Assembly (NCBI GenBank): GCA_023138735.1
Contig: JAGLOY010000019.1
Coordinates: 1-57,024, forward strand
Length of the DNA: 57,024 nt
Direction: 5' to 3'
Origin: Candidatus Aegiribacteria sp.
Lineage (GTDB): Bacteria; Fermentibacterota; Fermentibacteria; Fermentibacterales; JCC-6
In this document: positions 9,333-16,192 of the stretch, in pieces
How the letters are laid out: each line of letters starts with the position of its first letter
How positions within the stretch are numbered: the first letter of the stretch is position 1
Notes under the pieces: model-generated
The model's input: the letters and a program-made list of their open reading frames with translations, nothing else
Told to the model about the DNA's origin: nothing
Databases searched by the model: none
Position numbers and translations under genes: made by a program

Positions 9333-9365
9333 ACTAATTTCATACCAAACGAGTATGAATTTAGT
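9333..9365. repeat. Inverted repeat in the divergent sensor/recombinase intergenic region
   Basis: ACTAATTTCATAC and GTATGAATTTAGT pair over 12 of 13 bases around a 7-base spacer. It lies between the minus-strand sensor start (9203) and the plus-strand recombinase promoter (9398). Position and symmetry suit an operator, but no regulator is identified. TCTGTTTTATT follows on the plus strand, so a terminator reading outward is another possibility. Confidence 0.4.
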
Positions 9366-9397
9366 CTGTTTTATTCATGTTGTCATCACTAAGTAAC

Positions 9398-9426
9398 TTG
9401 ACAAATTTAAACTCATTTAGTAAATT
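9398..9426 (+). promoter_or_regulatory. Sigma-70-type promoter of the tyrosine recombinase gene
   Basis: TTGACA at 9398-9403 and TAAATT at 9421-9426 are separated by 17 bases. The start codon is at 9504, which leaves a leader of about 70 bases with a ribosome-binding site (AAAGGATGG). Confidence 0.6.
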
Positions 9427-9503
9427 AATTGAAGGAACTAACATATTGGACTTGTTTATTGCGCCAAAACCAGGATAACAACATTTTGAAAGGATGGAAT
9501 AAA

Positions 9504-10349
9504 ATGCCGGATTACGTTGAACAGACCAGAAAAGTGCTAAGAACAGCCGGACGAAGTCCCAAAACAGCCAACAGCTATTTGTCTCACATCCGACGGCTCG
9601 AAAATACATACGGGAGCAGAACAGCTGAACTCGATGAGGATACTCTGAGAAAGTACCTCGAGGACCTTGTCGATGAAGGAAAGTCACTTTCCTACATCAA
9701 CCAGGCCCAGAGTGCTATCAGATTCATGTACAAGCATGTGCTTAAAAAGGAGAATCCTTTTCCGGGTCCCGGTCTCATCTCAAAGAAGATACCAATGCAT
9801 GGCATCTTCAGCAGAGAGGAGATCAGTCAGATATTCGCCAACGTACACGAGTTGAAGTACAGACTGGCTCTCATGCTTATCTATTCTTCGGGATTAAGAG
9901 TGGGTGAGGTTACTCATCTGCAAAGGAGTGCTGTCGACTTTGACAATATGGTGATCCATGTGAACGATCAGAATGGTGACTTCATAAGGGATACAATACT
10001 GGCGAAATCAATTTCTGATATTCTCAGGTACTATATTGAAACAAGAACCGATGATTCTCCATGGATGTTCCCCGGCAGAGGCAAAACCAACTGCATCTCC
10101 CCCAGAACAATCCAGAGAGCCTTCGCCGAGGCGATGCTTGCCGTTGGTATTGAGAAACGTGCAACTCTGGGATGGCTCAGGCACAGTTTTGCGGTTCATA
10201 TGCTTGAGGACGGGATTGACAGAAAACTCGTACGCACTCTGCTGGGAATTACAACCCCCTCCATGATATCTCCCTACATGAAGCTTGCTGAGGGGAGAAG
10301 TGCGCTGAGAGTCAACAGTCCCGCGGACAGGTTCCTTTTAAAGAAATAA
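9504..10349 (+). CDS. Tyrosine recombinase (XerC/D-like) with eroded active site
   Basis: The ATG at 9504 follows AAAGGATGG and gives 281 residues; an upstream in-frame start (9429) is less likely. The N-terminal SAM-like DNA-binding domain (about 1-90, SPKTANSYLSHIRRLE) precedes a catalytic domain with the first Arg (SSGLRVGEV), the second Arg (GWLRHSFAVH) and a candidate nucleophile Tyr (SPYMKLAEG). The His of HxLRH is Gly, the His of LLGH is Ile (LLGITTPS), and the usual beta-hairpin Lys region reads NDQNGDFIRDT. Xer/integrase enzymes normally need these residues. It has its own promoter and terminator and may be inactive, structural or divergent. Confidence 0.8.
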   Translation: MPDYVEQTRKVLRTAGRSPKTANSYLSHIRRLENTYGSRTAELDEDTLRKYLEDLVDEGKSLSYINQAQSAIRFMYKHVLKKENPFPGPGLISKKIPMHGIFSREEISQIFANVHELKYRLALMLIYSSGLRVGEVTHLQRSAVDFDNMVIHVNDQNGDFIRDTILAKSISDILRYYIETRTDDSPWMFPGRGKTNCISPRTIQRAFAEAMLAVGIEKRATLGWLRHSFAVHMLEDGIDRKLVRTLLGITTPSMISPYMKLAEGRSALRVNSPADRFLLKK

Positions 10350-10381
10350 CCGGGACTTCATAGAATACACGGGTTCTATTC

Positions 10382-10414
10382 AAGAGGGTGGCAGTTAAGC
10401 TGGCGCCCTCTTTT
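10382..10414. terminator. Bidirectional rho-independent terminator
   Basis: A long stem starts with GAGGG at 10384 and ends with CCCTC at 10410. It has 10 pairs including one G-T, one internal mismatch and a TTAAG loop, followed by TTTTCTATT. It lies between the convergent recombinase (stop 10349) and histidine kinase (stop 10418). A shorter AA-run on the other side lets it serve both strands. Confidence 0.8.
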
Positions 10415-10417
10415 CTA

Positions 10418-11644
10418 TTAAGTGCCAGTTCTGTTCAGAGGGAGATGGATCCTGAATTCAGTACCGCAACCAGGTTCAGAGGTAACTATTATGTCTCCTC
10501 CGTGCTCTGTGATTATTTTGTGCGAAACTGAAAGTCCTAGGCCTGTACCTTTTGAGCCTTTTGTGCTGAAAAAGACCTGAAACAATTTCTCTATGTTCTC
10601 TTTTGTTATTCCACATCCGTTGTCCGAAACAGAAACAGTCAGAAGATTGTCCTGAGGGAATATGTCAGTCTTCAGTTTTACTATTCCATCATTGCCGCAT
10701 GCATCTATTGAATTCGATACGAAGTTGAGCAGGCATCTGTAAATTCCCTGAGGGTCGATCGTCACATCACCGATGTCATCCGATAATTCAAGAACAATAC
10801 TGATGCCCCTCTCAGCTGCATCATCTCGCAGCAGATCCCGGATATCAACGCAAACACGGTTGACTTCGTATTCCACGTACTCAGGTTTCCTGTCCTTGGA
10901 ATAAGCAAGCATATCCATAACGAGAGTTTTCATGATCTTCGTGTTCCTGCTGAGTATATCCCAGCCCTTCAACACTTTTTCGAAGTTGTTACTTTCCAGT
11001 GCCCGTTCAAGGATATATGACCCACCGTCAATTCCGTTGAGGATGTTCTTGATGCAGTGCGCTGCCCCGGCAATTCCCTGCCCGAGTGCGCTCAACCGTG
11101 CGTGCCGGAGGTTTTCCTGGTAGAGTGTTGCATTTTCGATAACAAGGGCCGCCTGTGAAGCCAGAACAGTAAGCACTTTCTGGTCACCTTCGGTAAACCC
11201 TCCAGGAACCGTTTTATTAACCGCCTCAATAACTCCGATAAGCTTATTGTGCACGATCATGGGGACAGCAAGCAGAGATTCTGTTTTGAATCCGGTTTCA
11301 CTGTCAGCTTTTGCGGAGAATCTGGAATCTGATGAAGTGTTCTTTACGTTCACCGGTTCTCTGTTTTCAGCGCACCACCCTATGACTCCCTCGCCCATTT
11401 TAAGCCGTACACATTCCAACTTCTGCTCGAATTCCGTCTGATCGGTGCTTCCGCCCGCAACATAGAAGTAAAGCTCATTCTTCAATTCATCGTAAAGACC
11501 GATGGAAGCGGATTCTGCGCCGGTAACGGCCGCTCCCTCATTAATAATTGCATGGAGGAGGCTATCAAGATCACTGATAGAAGATAGAAACTTATCTATC
11601 CTGTACAGTGTCTGCAGATGAGCCTCGGTTTCAATAACAGCCAT
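10418..11644 (-). CDS. Soluble GAF-domain sensor histidine kinase
   Basis: The 408 residues have no membrane segment. A GAF domain spans about 10-175 (AAVTGAESASIGLYDELKNELYF through VLASQAALVIENATLY). A dimerisation region follows with the probable phospho-His in AAHCIKNILNGIDGG (about 195). The ATPase domain has an intact N-box (LLNFVSNSIDAC), G1 (VSDNGCGI) and G2 (GSKGTGLGLSVSH). It should sense a small cytosolic ligand or redox cue through GAF; the signal is unknown. It lies 32 bases downstream of a stand-alone receiver gene, its likely partner. No clear ribosome-binding site precedes the ATG. Confidence 0.88.
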   Translation of the reverse strand: MAVIETEAHLQTLYRIDKFLSSISDLDSLLHAIINEGAAVTGAESASIGLYDELKNELYFYVAGGSTDQTEFEQKLECVRLKMGEGVIGWCAENREPVNVKNTSSDSRFSAKADSETGFKTESLLAVPMIVHNKLIGVIEAVNKTVPGGFTEGDQKVLTVLASQAALVIENATLYQENLRHARLSALGQGIAGAAHCIKNILNGIDGGSYILERALESNNFEKVLKGWDILSRNTKIMKTLVMDMLAYSKDRKPEYVEYEVNRVCVDIRDLLRDDAAERGISIVLELSDDIGDVTIDPQGIYRCLLNFVSNSIDACGNDGIVKLKTDIFPQDNLLTVSVSDNGCGITKENIEKLFQVFFSTKGSKGTGLGLSVSHKIITEHGGDIIVTSEPGCGTEFRIHLPLNRTGT

Positions 11645-11676
11645 AATGCAGTTTCAGAGTTAAGAGAGTGGCTTGT

Positions 11677-12081
11677 CTATTGGATCCCGAGTATCTTTTT
11701 GATCTCCTGCTGGAGTTTTTCAGGATCAACTGGCTTATCGATAAATGCTTCAGGCTCTTTTCCAAAATAATGCCCCATATCCTTGCCTTTGAAAGCAATT
11801 CCTGAATCATGAGCAATACCTGTAAGCATAATAACGGGAGTGTCTTTCAGATCTTCGAATTTTCTCAGATCATTGAATGTCTCAAATCCGTTCTTCACCG
11901 GCATTGTTATATCCAGAATAATAAGATCCGGTTTTGAGGCTTTTGCTATAGTGAGCCCGGCTTCCCCGTCCTCAGCGGTAAGCACATTGAAGTCCCCTAA
12001 ATCGGATATTACGGATTCCGCAAATGCGATAGCGTCAGGATCGTCATCCACAACAAGAATAGTTTTCTTTTCATCTGTCAT
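11677..12081 (-). CDS. Single-domain response regulator (CheY-like)
   Basis: The ATG at 12081 follows GGGGGGAAAG and gives 134 residues; the longer in-frame start (12132) adds an unlikely 17-residue extension. It is only a receiver: acidic cluster VVDDDPDA (about 11-14), phospho-Asp in LIILDITMPVKNG (about 57), Thr in VIMLTGIA and Lys in FIDKPVDPEKL. There is no output domain, so it works by binding a partner or as a phosphate relay. It is the upstream gene of a pair with the GAF kinase. Confidence 0.88.
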   Translation of the reverse strand: MTDEKKTILVVDDDPDAIAFAESVISDLGDFNVLTAEDGEAGLTIAKASKPDLIILDITMPVKNGFETFNDLRKFEDLKDTPVIMLTGIAHDSGIAFKGKDMGHYFGKEPEAFIDKPVDPEKLQQEIKKILGIQ

Positions 12082-12294
12082 TTTTCTTTCCCCCCATGTT
12101 TGCATCCTGCAAGCTTGTTCCGCTAAATGCAATTCGTGAATTGTTAACTGATTAAATCATATCAGTGTCGCATATGTATACTTGTCAGAATATCTTCTGT
12201 AAAGTACCAATCTGGTAGGAAATACTGTTTGTTCGGCACACTCAGGGACGCATATATACGCGATTTTCGCATTTGCGCCGTCTAGAGCTGGAAA

Positions 12295-13202
12295 TTACGA
12301 AAGAAGAACTAGAGGACTTTGAACTGACTGCCTGAAACCCTTCCTGACATGCAGGTAGATTCTTGTTGTTTCCAGGCTCTTATGCCCAAGAAGCTCCTGA
12401 ATCTCACAAAGATCAACTCCCGACATCAATAAATGTGTTGCAAAACAGTGCCGAAGAGTGTGAACTGTGGCATGCTTCTGGACTCCGGACCTACTAACAG
12501 CATCTCGCATCATTCTCTGCACTATAGCGGGATGGATGTGGTGCCTCCGTATCTCTCCTGATTCCGGGTCAATTGACGGCCTGGAAGATGGAAAGAGGTA
12601 CTGCTATTTCAATTCAAGGCCAGCTTTAGGGTATTTGCGCTCAAGAGCTGAAGGCATTGAAACTGGAATATTCTCCTCACTGCATCAATCCCATCAGGTT
12701 CCCTGTCCCAGACATTCCGGAAGAGGAACAGAATTGCGTTGAAAGCCTGATTCTGCGTTGATGCAGCAACATTTTTCTTAAGCGCCAGGTAGGACAAATA
12801 CGCAGTGAAGGAAGAATCAAGCTGTGGCTTTATCTTCCGCAACGAGCAAAAAGCATGATATTTTCCTCCCCAGGATGAATAGCTCTTCACTGTACTTCGT
12901 GCATAGTGTCTTACACGGAGTTTTTTGATCATAATTTCTATTGGATCGACATGATCGGATTCCTCGATATCTTTTTCCTTAGTAGGCGAGAACTGCTGAT
13001 ACAGCTTAACGGCATCAAGTGCCTGACGTATCTGCCAGTCATGCTTTCCCTCTTTACTAAGCAAATATGAATAGGATGCTTCGTCAGGATGATCAAGATC
13101 CAAGTAGTGTTTAACCCACTATATCATATAAGGTAAGTGCTTATCACTCACCAAGTCTTGTCTCCTCAGATTGCTTTCAAACTCATCTAGCTTTGCGTGC
13201 AT
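12295..13202 (-). pseudogene. intI: Integron integrase (IntI) pseudogene
   Basis: Reading the minus strand from a well-placed ATG at 13202 (AGGAGG six bases upstream) gives an IntI-like recombinase broken in several places. A TAG sits at codon 28 (LPYMI-stop-WVKHYL). The N-terminal core-binding domain then reads through KLRVRHYARSTVKSY and TQNQAFNAILFLFRNVW to GIDAVRR. The next 90-100 residues, with the first catalytic Arg and Lys, are missing, and the frame shifts. The reading resumes as IPVSMPSALERKYPKAG, meets a second TAG where IntI has Trp, and continues with [44 protein letters not shown]. The ALERKYP and RRHH block is the IntI-specific insert that separates integron integrases from Xer. 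Confidence 0.88.
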
Positions 13203-13231
13203 GATAATCCTCCTCTTGCATATGAAGTTGC

Positions 13232-13257
13232 AGTATAACAACGATATTCTCGTTGTT
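13232..13257 (-). promoter_or_regulatory. intI promoter -10 box overlapped by a palindromic operator
   Basis: On the minus strand TATACT (13237-13232) lies about 30 bases before the intI ATG. AACAACGA (13237-13244) and TCGTTGTT (13250-13257) form a perfect 8-base inverted repeat with a 5-base centre touching the -10 box. intI genes elsewhere are often repressed by LexA; whether this palindrome is a LexA site in this lineage is unknown. Confidence 0.45.
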
Positions 13258-13262
13258 AGTGT

Positions 13263-13294
13263 ACATATGTTTACTATTTCATGTCAACATATGT
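13263..13294. repeat. Inverted repeat upstream of intI
   Basis: ACATATGTT (13263-13271) and AACATATGT (13286-13294) are perfect 9-base arms 14 bases apart. Lying between intI and the first cassette, this is where an attI site would be expected, but no clear GTTRRRY core is seen. The stretch 13295-13404 shows nothing else I can assign. Confidence 0.4.
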
Positions 13295-13404
13295 AACTTG
13301 ACCAAGGAAATACACCTTGTTATCCTCATGCAAGATAACTAGTGACTAGAGTTATGCTGCAGCTGTAGAATCATTGTTATAGCAAATTAACCCATACAAT
13401 AGTA

Positions 13405-13432
13405 TTGACAAATAGCCATACTCCAGTAATAT
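13405..13432 (+). promoter_or_regulatory. Promoter of the brnT-brnA cassette
   Basis: TTGACA (13405-13410) and TAATAT (13427-13432) are 16 bases apart. The brnT ATG is at 13440, only 7 bases after the -10 box, so transcription should begin at or next to the start codon. No ribosome-binding site is present, consistent with a leaderless mRNA. Confidence 0.65.
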
Positions 13433-13439
13433 TTGAATT

Positions 13440-13730
13440 ATGAGAAAGAAACCGGATTTTCAGTGGGATGAAAACAAGGACAGGCTGAACCAAGAGAAAC
13501 ACGGTGTATCCTCCGCTTTAGCTCAGCTGGCATTCCTTGATCCCTGCAGGGTCATCCTGGAGGATGCATCACATAGTCATCAAGAGCATCGATTCTACTG
13601 CATAGGCCGAGTTACAGAAGGAATAATGACAGTAAGATTCAGCTACCGTAACAGACAGATCAGGATTATCGGAGCAGGATATTGGCGAAAGGGAAAACGG
13701 ATTTATGAAGACCAAAATAAAGTACACTGA
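13440..13730 (+). CDS. brnT: BrnT-family toxin (RelE-fold ribonuclease)
   Basis: This 96-residue protein matches BrnT: FQWDENKDRLNQEKHGVS at the start (typical F.WD..K...N..KH), FLDPCRVILEDA in the middle, then EHRFYCIGRVTEGIMTVRFSYRNRQIRIIGAGYWRKGKRIYE. BrnT toxins cleave RNA when not bound by BrnA. The usual RIISAR motif is changed to RIIGAG, and the final catalytic Arg position of the family should be checked. The downstream antitoxin overlaps by 26 bases. It sits first in the cassette array beside the intI pseudogene. Confidence 0.85.
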   Translation: MRKKPDFQWDENKDRLNQEKHGVSSALAQLAFLDPCRVILEDASHSHQEHRFYCIGRVTEGIMTVRFSYRNRQIRIIGAGYWRKGKRIYEDQNKVH

Positions 13731-13935
13731 TGAGCCAATGGGCAAAGTCAGGGTAGTGGAGGATTTTCTCCCCTCTCCTGAAGAACTTGCGCTCAAGGAT
13801 GAGACGGTGAAGATCACCATCTCTCTAACACGGCGTAGTATTGACTTCTTCAAGAAAGAGGCTGAGCTTCACAACACGCAGTACCAGAGAATGATCCGAA
13901 CTCTCCTGGATGAGTACGTAGCGCATCAGAGATAA
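13705..13935 (+). CDS. brnA: BrnA-family antitoxin
   Basis: The 76-residue partner of BrnT ends in a ribbon-helix-helix domain (VKITISLTRRSIDFFKKEAELHNTQYQRMIRTLLDEY, about 33-71) that dimerises, binds the promoter and neutralises the toxin. The N-terminal half, with DFLPSPEELAL, is typical of BrnA. It overlaps brnT, so the two are translated together, and it ends 6 bases before an attC-like structure, as expected for an integron cassette. Confidence 0.85.
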   Translation: MKTKIKYTDEPMGKVRVVEDFLPSPEELALKDETVKITISLTRRSIDFFKKEAELHNTQYQRMIRTLLDEYVAHQR

Positions 13936-13940
13936 GTGAG

Positions 13941-14012
13941 CAATAACAATCGAATTGAGCTGACTTTACGCATTTAAGGCAGTGTCACAGCAGCTCATTC
14001 GAAGCATTAGCA
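13941..14012 (+). repeat. Degenerate attC-like recombination site after brnTA
   Basis: A foldable site follows brnA: R''-like AATAAC (ending 13947), a 5-base spacer, L'' AATTGAGCTG (13953-13962), a 28-base loop, L' CAGCTCATT (13991-13999), a 6-base spacer and R'-like ATTAGCA (14006-14012). The arms pair perfectly except for one unpaired T in L'', the hallmark extrahelical base of attC. The conserved GTT of R' is ATT, so this copy may be dead. Confidence 0.6.
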
Positions 14013-14025
14013 TACAAAGAAGGGA

Positions 14026-14054
14026 TTGACATACGGTATCTATATTGATACTAT
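14026..14054 (+). promoter_or_regulatory. Promoter of the hicA-hicB cassette
   Basis: TTGACA (14026-14031) and TACTAT (14049-14054) are 17 bases apart, close to consensus. The hicA ATG is at 14060, 5 bases after the -10 box, again predicting a leaderless transcript. Confidence 0.7.
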
Positions 14055-14059
14055 ACTCT

Positions 14060-14320
14060 ATGGCAAAGCTAGAAGCATTGATAAAGAGAATGAAGGATAA
14101 CCCGAAGGATGTTCGATTCCCGGATTTATGTAAGATATGCAAATACTATTTTGGAGAACCGAGACAATCCGGATAAAGCCATCATGTGTACAAGACGCCA
14201 TGGCAAGGAGATCCGAGAGTAAACATCCAGAATAAGAAAGGCAAAGCAAAAGCCTACCAGGTTAGACAAGTTCTTCGAGCCATAGAAAGGTTGAGTGAAA
14301 AAGATGCCGCTGAAGAATGA
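14060..14320 (+). pseudogene. hicA: HicA toxin gene with one nonsense codon
   Basis: The frame from 14060 to 14320 encodes an 86-codon HicA interrupted only by TAA at 14174-14176 (codon 39). Before the stop: DVRFPDLCKICKYYFGEPRQSG. After it: SHHVYKTPWQGDPRVNIQNKKGKAKAYQVRQVL. HicA proteins have a G-S/T-S-H motif here with the catalytic His, so the stop falls just before the active site and truncates the toxin. One base change (TCA to TAA) would explain it. HicA is an mRNA interferase that binds RNA through a dsRBD-like fold. The downstream hicB is intact. Confidence 0.85.
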
Positions 14321-14633
14321 TCATTTCACATATAGAGTAACATGGTCCGAAGAAGATCAGGAATATGTTGGTCTATGTACAGAATTCCCTAGCTTGAGCT
14401 GGCTTACTGAAACTCATGAATCAGCTCTTGAAGGAATACGACAGCTTGTGGCCAATGTTATCTCTGATATGATGAAAAACAAAGAAAAAATACCAGTTCC
14501 AATTTCAATCAGGAAATACAGCGGAAAGTTCATGGTGCGGATTCCTCCCGAAGTACATCGTAAAATTGCTGAAATTGCAGCAGAAGAGGGAGTGAGTATC
14601 AACCGATTAGTAAGTGCAAGACTCGCAAAATAG
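14295..14633 (+). CDS. hicB: HicB-family antitoxin
   Basis: This 112-residue protein has an N-terminal HicB domain (FTYRVTWSEEDQEYVGLCTEFPSLSWLTETHESALEGIRQLV, about 9-55) and a C-terminal helix-turn-helix or ribbon-helix-helix part (VRIPPEVHRKIAEIAAEEGVSINRLVSARL). The frame opens with GTG at 14295, 4 bases after AAAGG; ATG at 14304 is an alternative. It overlaps the hicA frame. With the toxin truncated it has no toxic partner here; it may only repress its own promoter or act on another HicA. Confidence 0.85.
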   Translation: MKKMPLKNDHFTYRVTWSEEDQEYVGLCTEFPSLSWLTETHESALEGIRQLVANVISDMMKNKEKIPVPISIRKYSGKFMVRIPPEVHRKIAEIAAEEGVSINRLVSARLAK

Positions 14634-14636
14634 AAG

Positions 14637-14717
14637 TGCTAACAATTACATGAACCAGCCACAAATGCAATGCTATGACCCAGAGTAATATCTCTGCTGG
14701 TTATGCAGGCGTTGAGA
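14637..14717 (+). repeat. attC recombination site after hicAB
   Basis: This site has all attC parts: R'' TGCTAAC (14637-14643), 5-base spacer AATTA, L'' CATGAACCAGC (14649-14659), 36-base loop, L' GCTGGTTATG (14696-14705), 5-base spacer CAGGC and R' GTTGAGA (14711-14717) with the conserved GTT. L'' and L' pair perfectly except for one unpaired G, the extrahelical base that orients integron cassettes. Site 1 R' to site 2 R' would make a cassette of about 705 bases holding hicAB. Confidence 0.78.
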
Positions 14718-14744
14718 AGGATCACATGACAAAGGATCAATATG

Positions 14745-14780
14745 CTAGCTTCACTTAGCGGTACAACTGGATGAAGCTAG
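14745..14780. repeat. Perfect hairpin downstream of the last attC
   Basis: CTAGCTTCA (14745-14753) and TGAAGCTAG (14772-14780) form a 9-base-pair stem with an 18-base loop in the gap between attC and mobA. No GTTRRRY core flanks it, so I do not call it a third attC. The remaining gap sequence shows a weaker imperfect repeat near 14812-14843 and no gene. Confidence 0.45.
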
Positions 14781-14849
14781 ATAATCCTGTACGGAAAGTA
14801 GTCTGTCTAAGCAATTCTATCAATGAACTGCTTGAGGAACCTTTCGGAA

Positions 14850-15452
14850 CTATGAAAGATAGTAATTGCGATAGTCGTTGGGCGTATTAAGGTTGATAAA
14901 CGATCTGAGAAGAGGATCGAACAGTCTGATCTCGGATTCCCGAACCTCAGTTACACTCACGGTCTGAAAAAAACCTGTCACTTTTCTACCTCCGGAATCA
15001 AGGTACTGCTCAATTCTGTCTGAAGTACTGCAGCTGTACATCGCGCAGAGGGGTTCCAAGTACCCTCTTATGACAGGAATCACCACATCGTTTGCATCAT
15101 CTTTCCTGGACGTAAGGAGATATACCAGACGGGATTTGACGAAAGGCATGTCACACCCCAGCACGAATACGTCTGTAGTGCTCGATGCCTTCATACCAGA
15201 TAGTATTCCGACCAGAGGGCTTCGCTCAGGTCTTACATCCTCAACGATCTTTACATCGCAGCGATTCAAATCAAGGCTCCGGCCGGCCACGATGACTTCA
15301 CTGAACAGACTTCCCACGCGGTTTATGATGTGGTCGATCATCGTCCCGCCGGAAGCGGGTAGAAGGTGTTTGGGACAACCCATACGGCTGGATGCTCCGC
15401 CCGCAAGGATAAGCAGAGAAGTCTCTTTGGAAATCACAGACCCAGGCGCCAT
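14850..15452 (-). CDS. mobA: Molybdenum cofactor guanylyltransferase MobA
   Basis: MobA joins GMP to molybdopterin to form the bis-MGD cofactor used by formate dehydrogenases. The 200-residue protein begins its nucleotide site with LAGGASSRMGCPKHLLP (about 15-31) and has the GCDMPFV metal and nucleotide motif (about 96) and a C-terminal NLNTPNDY. Length and motifs match. The start lies 19 bases inside the end of fdhD, so the two are co-translated. With fdhD and the formate operon upstream it completes cofactor supply for FdhA. Confidence 0.93.
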   Translation of the reverse strand: MAPGSVISKETSLLILAGGASSRMGCPKHLLPASGGTMIDHIINRVGSLFSEVIVAGRSLDLNRCDVKIVEDVRPERSPLVGILSGMKASSTTDVFVLGCDMPFVKSRLVYLLTSRKDDANDVVIPVIRGYLEPLCAMYSCSTSDRIEQYLDSGGRKVTGFFQTVSVTEVRESEIRLFDPLLRSFINLNTPNDYRNYYLS

Positions 15453-16132
15453 TTGTTCGCGTATACGTTCATTCTATTACCCCGGACAAAACCGCAAAGA
15501 CAAATTCCCAGTCTATCCGCCTCATTGACAGCCTGAACGGTAGGAGCGGAAATAGCCGCGATGATCGGAATACCCACCCTTGCAATCTTTCTGACAAAAG
15601 CTGATGGAACACGAGAGGAGAGTATAATGAATGAGTTATGGATCTCAATATTCTTCATGAATGCGCAACCAATAACTTTTTCCAGTACAGCCGAGCGGCT
15701 TATATCCTCCACATGGCATTCAATGGAATCCTCTCTGCTGATCGAAGCGGAGTGCGTTGCACCTGTTTCTCTGAAGATTACTCCTGATTTAACGGATTCA
15801 ACTACCTGCCTCAGGATAATATCCGGAGTGACCCCGTAATCTGATGCTACCGGTACCAGTTCCTGCACTACCGGGTTCTTAGTGAACGAGATTGTTACGT
15901 TACATCCTGTCTGTTCCACAGAGAAAGGTTCGGAACCCTGAACAATGTAACCTTGTGTAGCCAGGTACCCATAGGCAAGAGACCGAAGGTCTCCAGGGCA
16001 GCACACTGAAGTAATGGCGTGTACCCCGTTCAATTCCAGCGTGTATGTCATCTGCTGAACGAGAGTATCCTCGCGTTCCACAGTTTTGCCGGCCTTTATC
16101 GTTGTAATTACTATTCTATCCGTCATTGACAT
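15434..16132 (-). CDS. fdhD: Formate dehydrogenase sulfurtransferase FdhD
   Basis: FdhD moves sulfur from a cysteine desulfurase to the Mo-bis-MGD cofactor, which activates formate dehydrogenase. The 232 residues show RETGATHSASI (family TGG.H.AA) and a C-terminal LGICLCGFVRGNRMNVYAN matching the FdhD end. The paired CxxC seen in the Escherichia coli protein is not evident, as in many family members. The ATG at 16132 follows GGGAGAACAG; an in-frame ATG two codons later is possible. A strong hairpin separates it from focA. Confidence 0.92.
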   Translation of the reverse strand: MSMTDRIVITTIKAGKTVEREDTLVQQMTYTLELNGVHAITSVCCPGDLRSLAYGYLATQGYIVQGSEPFSVEQTGCNVTISFTKNPVVQELVPVASDYGVTPDIILRQVVESVKSGVIFRETGATHSASISREDSIECHVEDISRSAVLEKVIGCAFMKNIEIHNSFIILSSRVPSAFVRKIARVGIPIIAAISAPTVQAVNEADRLGICLCGFVRGNRMNVYANKWRLGL

Positions 16133-16148
16133 TATTCTGTTCTCCCTG

Positions 16149-16177
16149 GGAAGGGCTGCCTGATCAACAGCCCTTCC
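16149..16177 (-). other. Strong hairpin between focA and fdhD
   Basis: GGAAGGGCTG and CAGCCCTTCC form a perfect 10-base-pair stem with a 9-base loop just after the focA stop. No T-run follows on the minus strand, so classical termination is doubtful. It may protect the upstream mRNA end, partly attenuate, or set different levels for the dehydrogenase and maturation genes. Confidence 0.6.
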
Positions 16178-16192
16178 TTGCAGGAAATAACT

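Noticed and set aside
9361-9687. Minus-strand frame of 108 codons over the recombinase start
   Set aside because: It covers the promoter and the start of the recombinase on the opposite strand, has no ribosome-binding site and no protein-like pattern.
12295-14320. In-frame TAG and TAA in intI and hicA as recoded codons
   Set aside because: TAA, TAG and TGA all end intact genes in the window, and intI also has a deletion and frame change, so decay explains the stops better.
14745-14780. Hairpin as a third attC site
   Set aside because: It is a perfect stem without an extrahelical base, and no GTT core flanks it at the expected distance.
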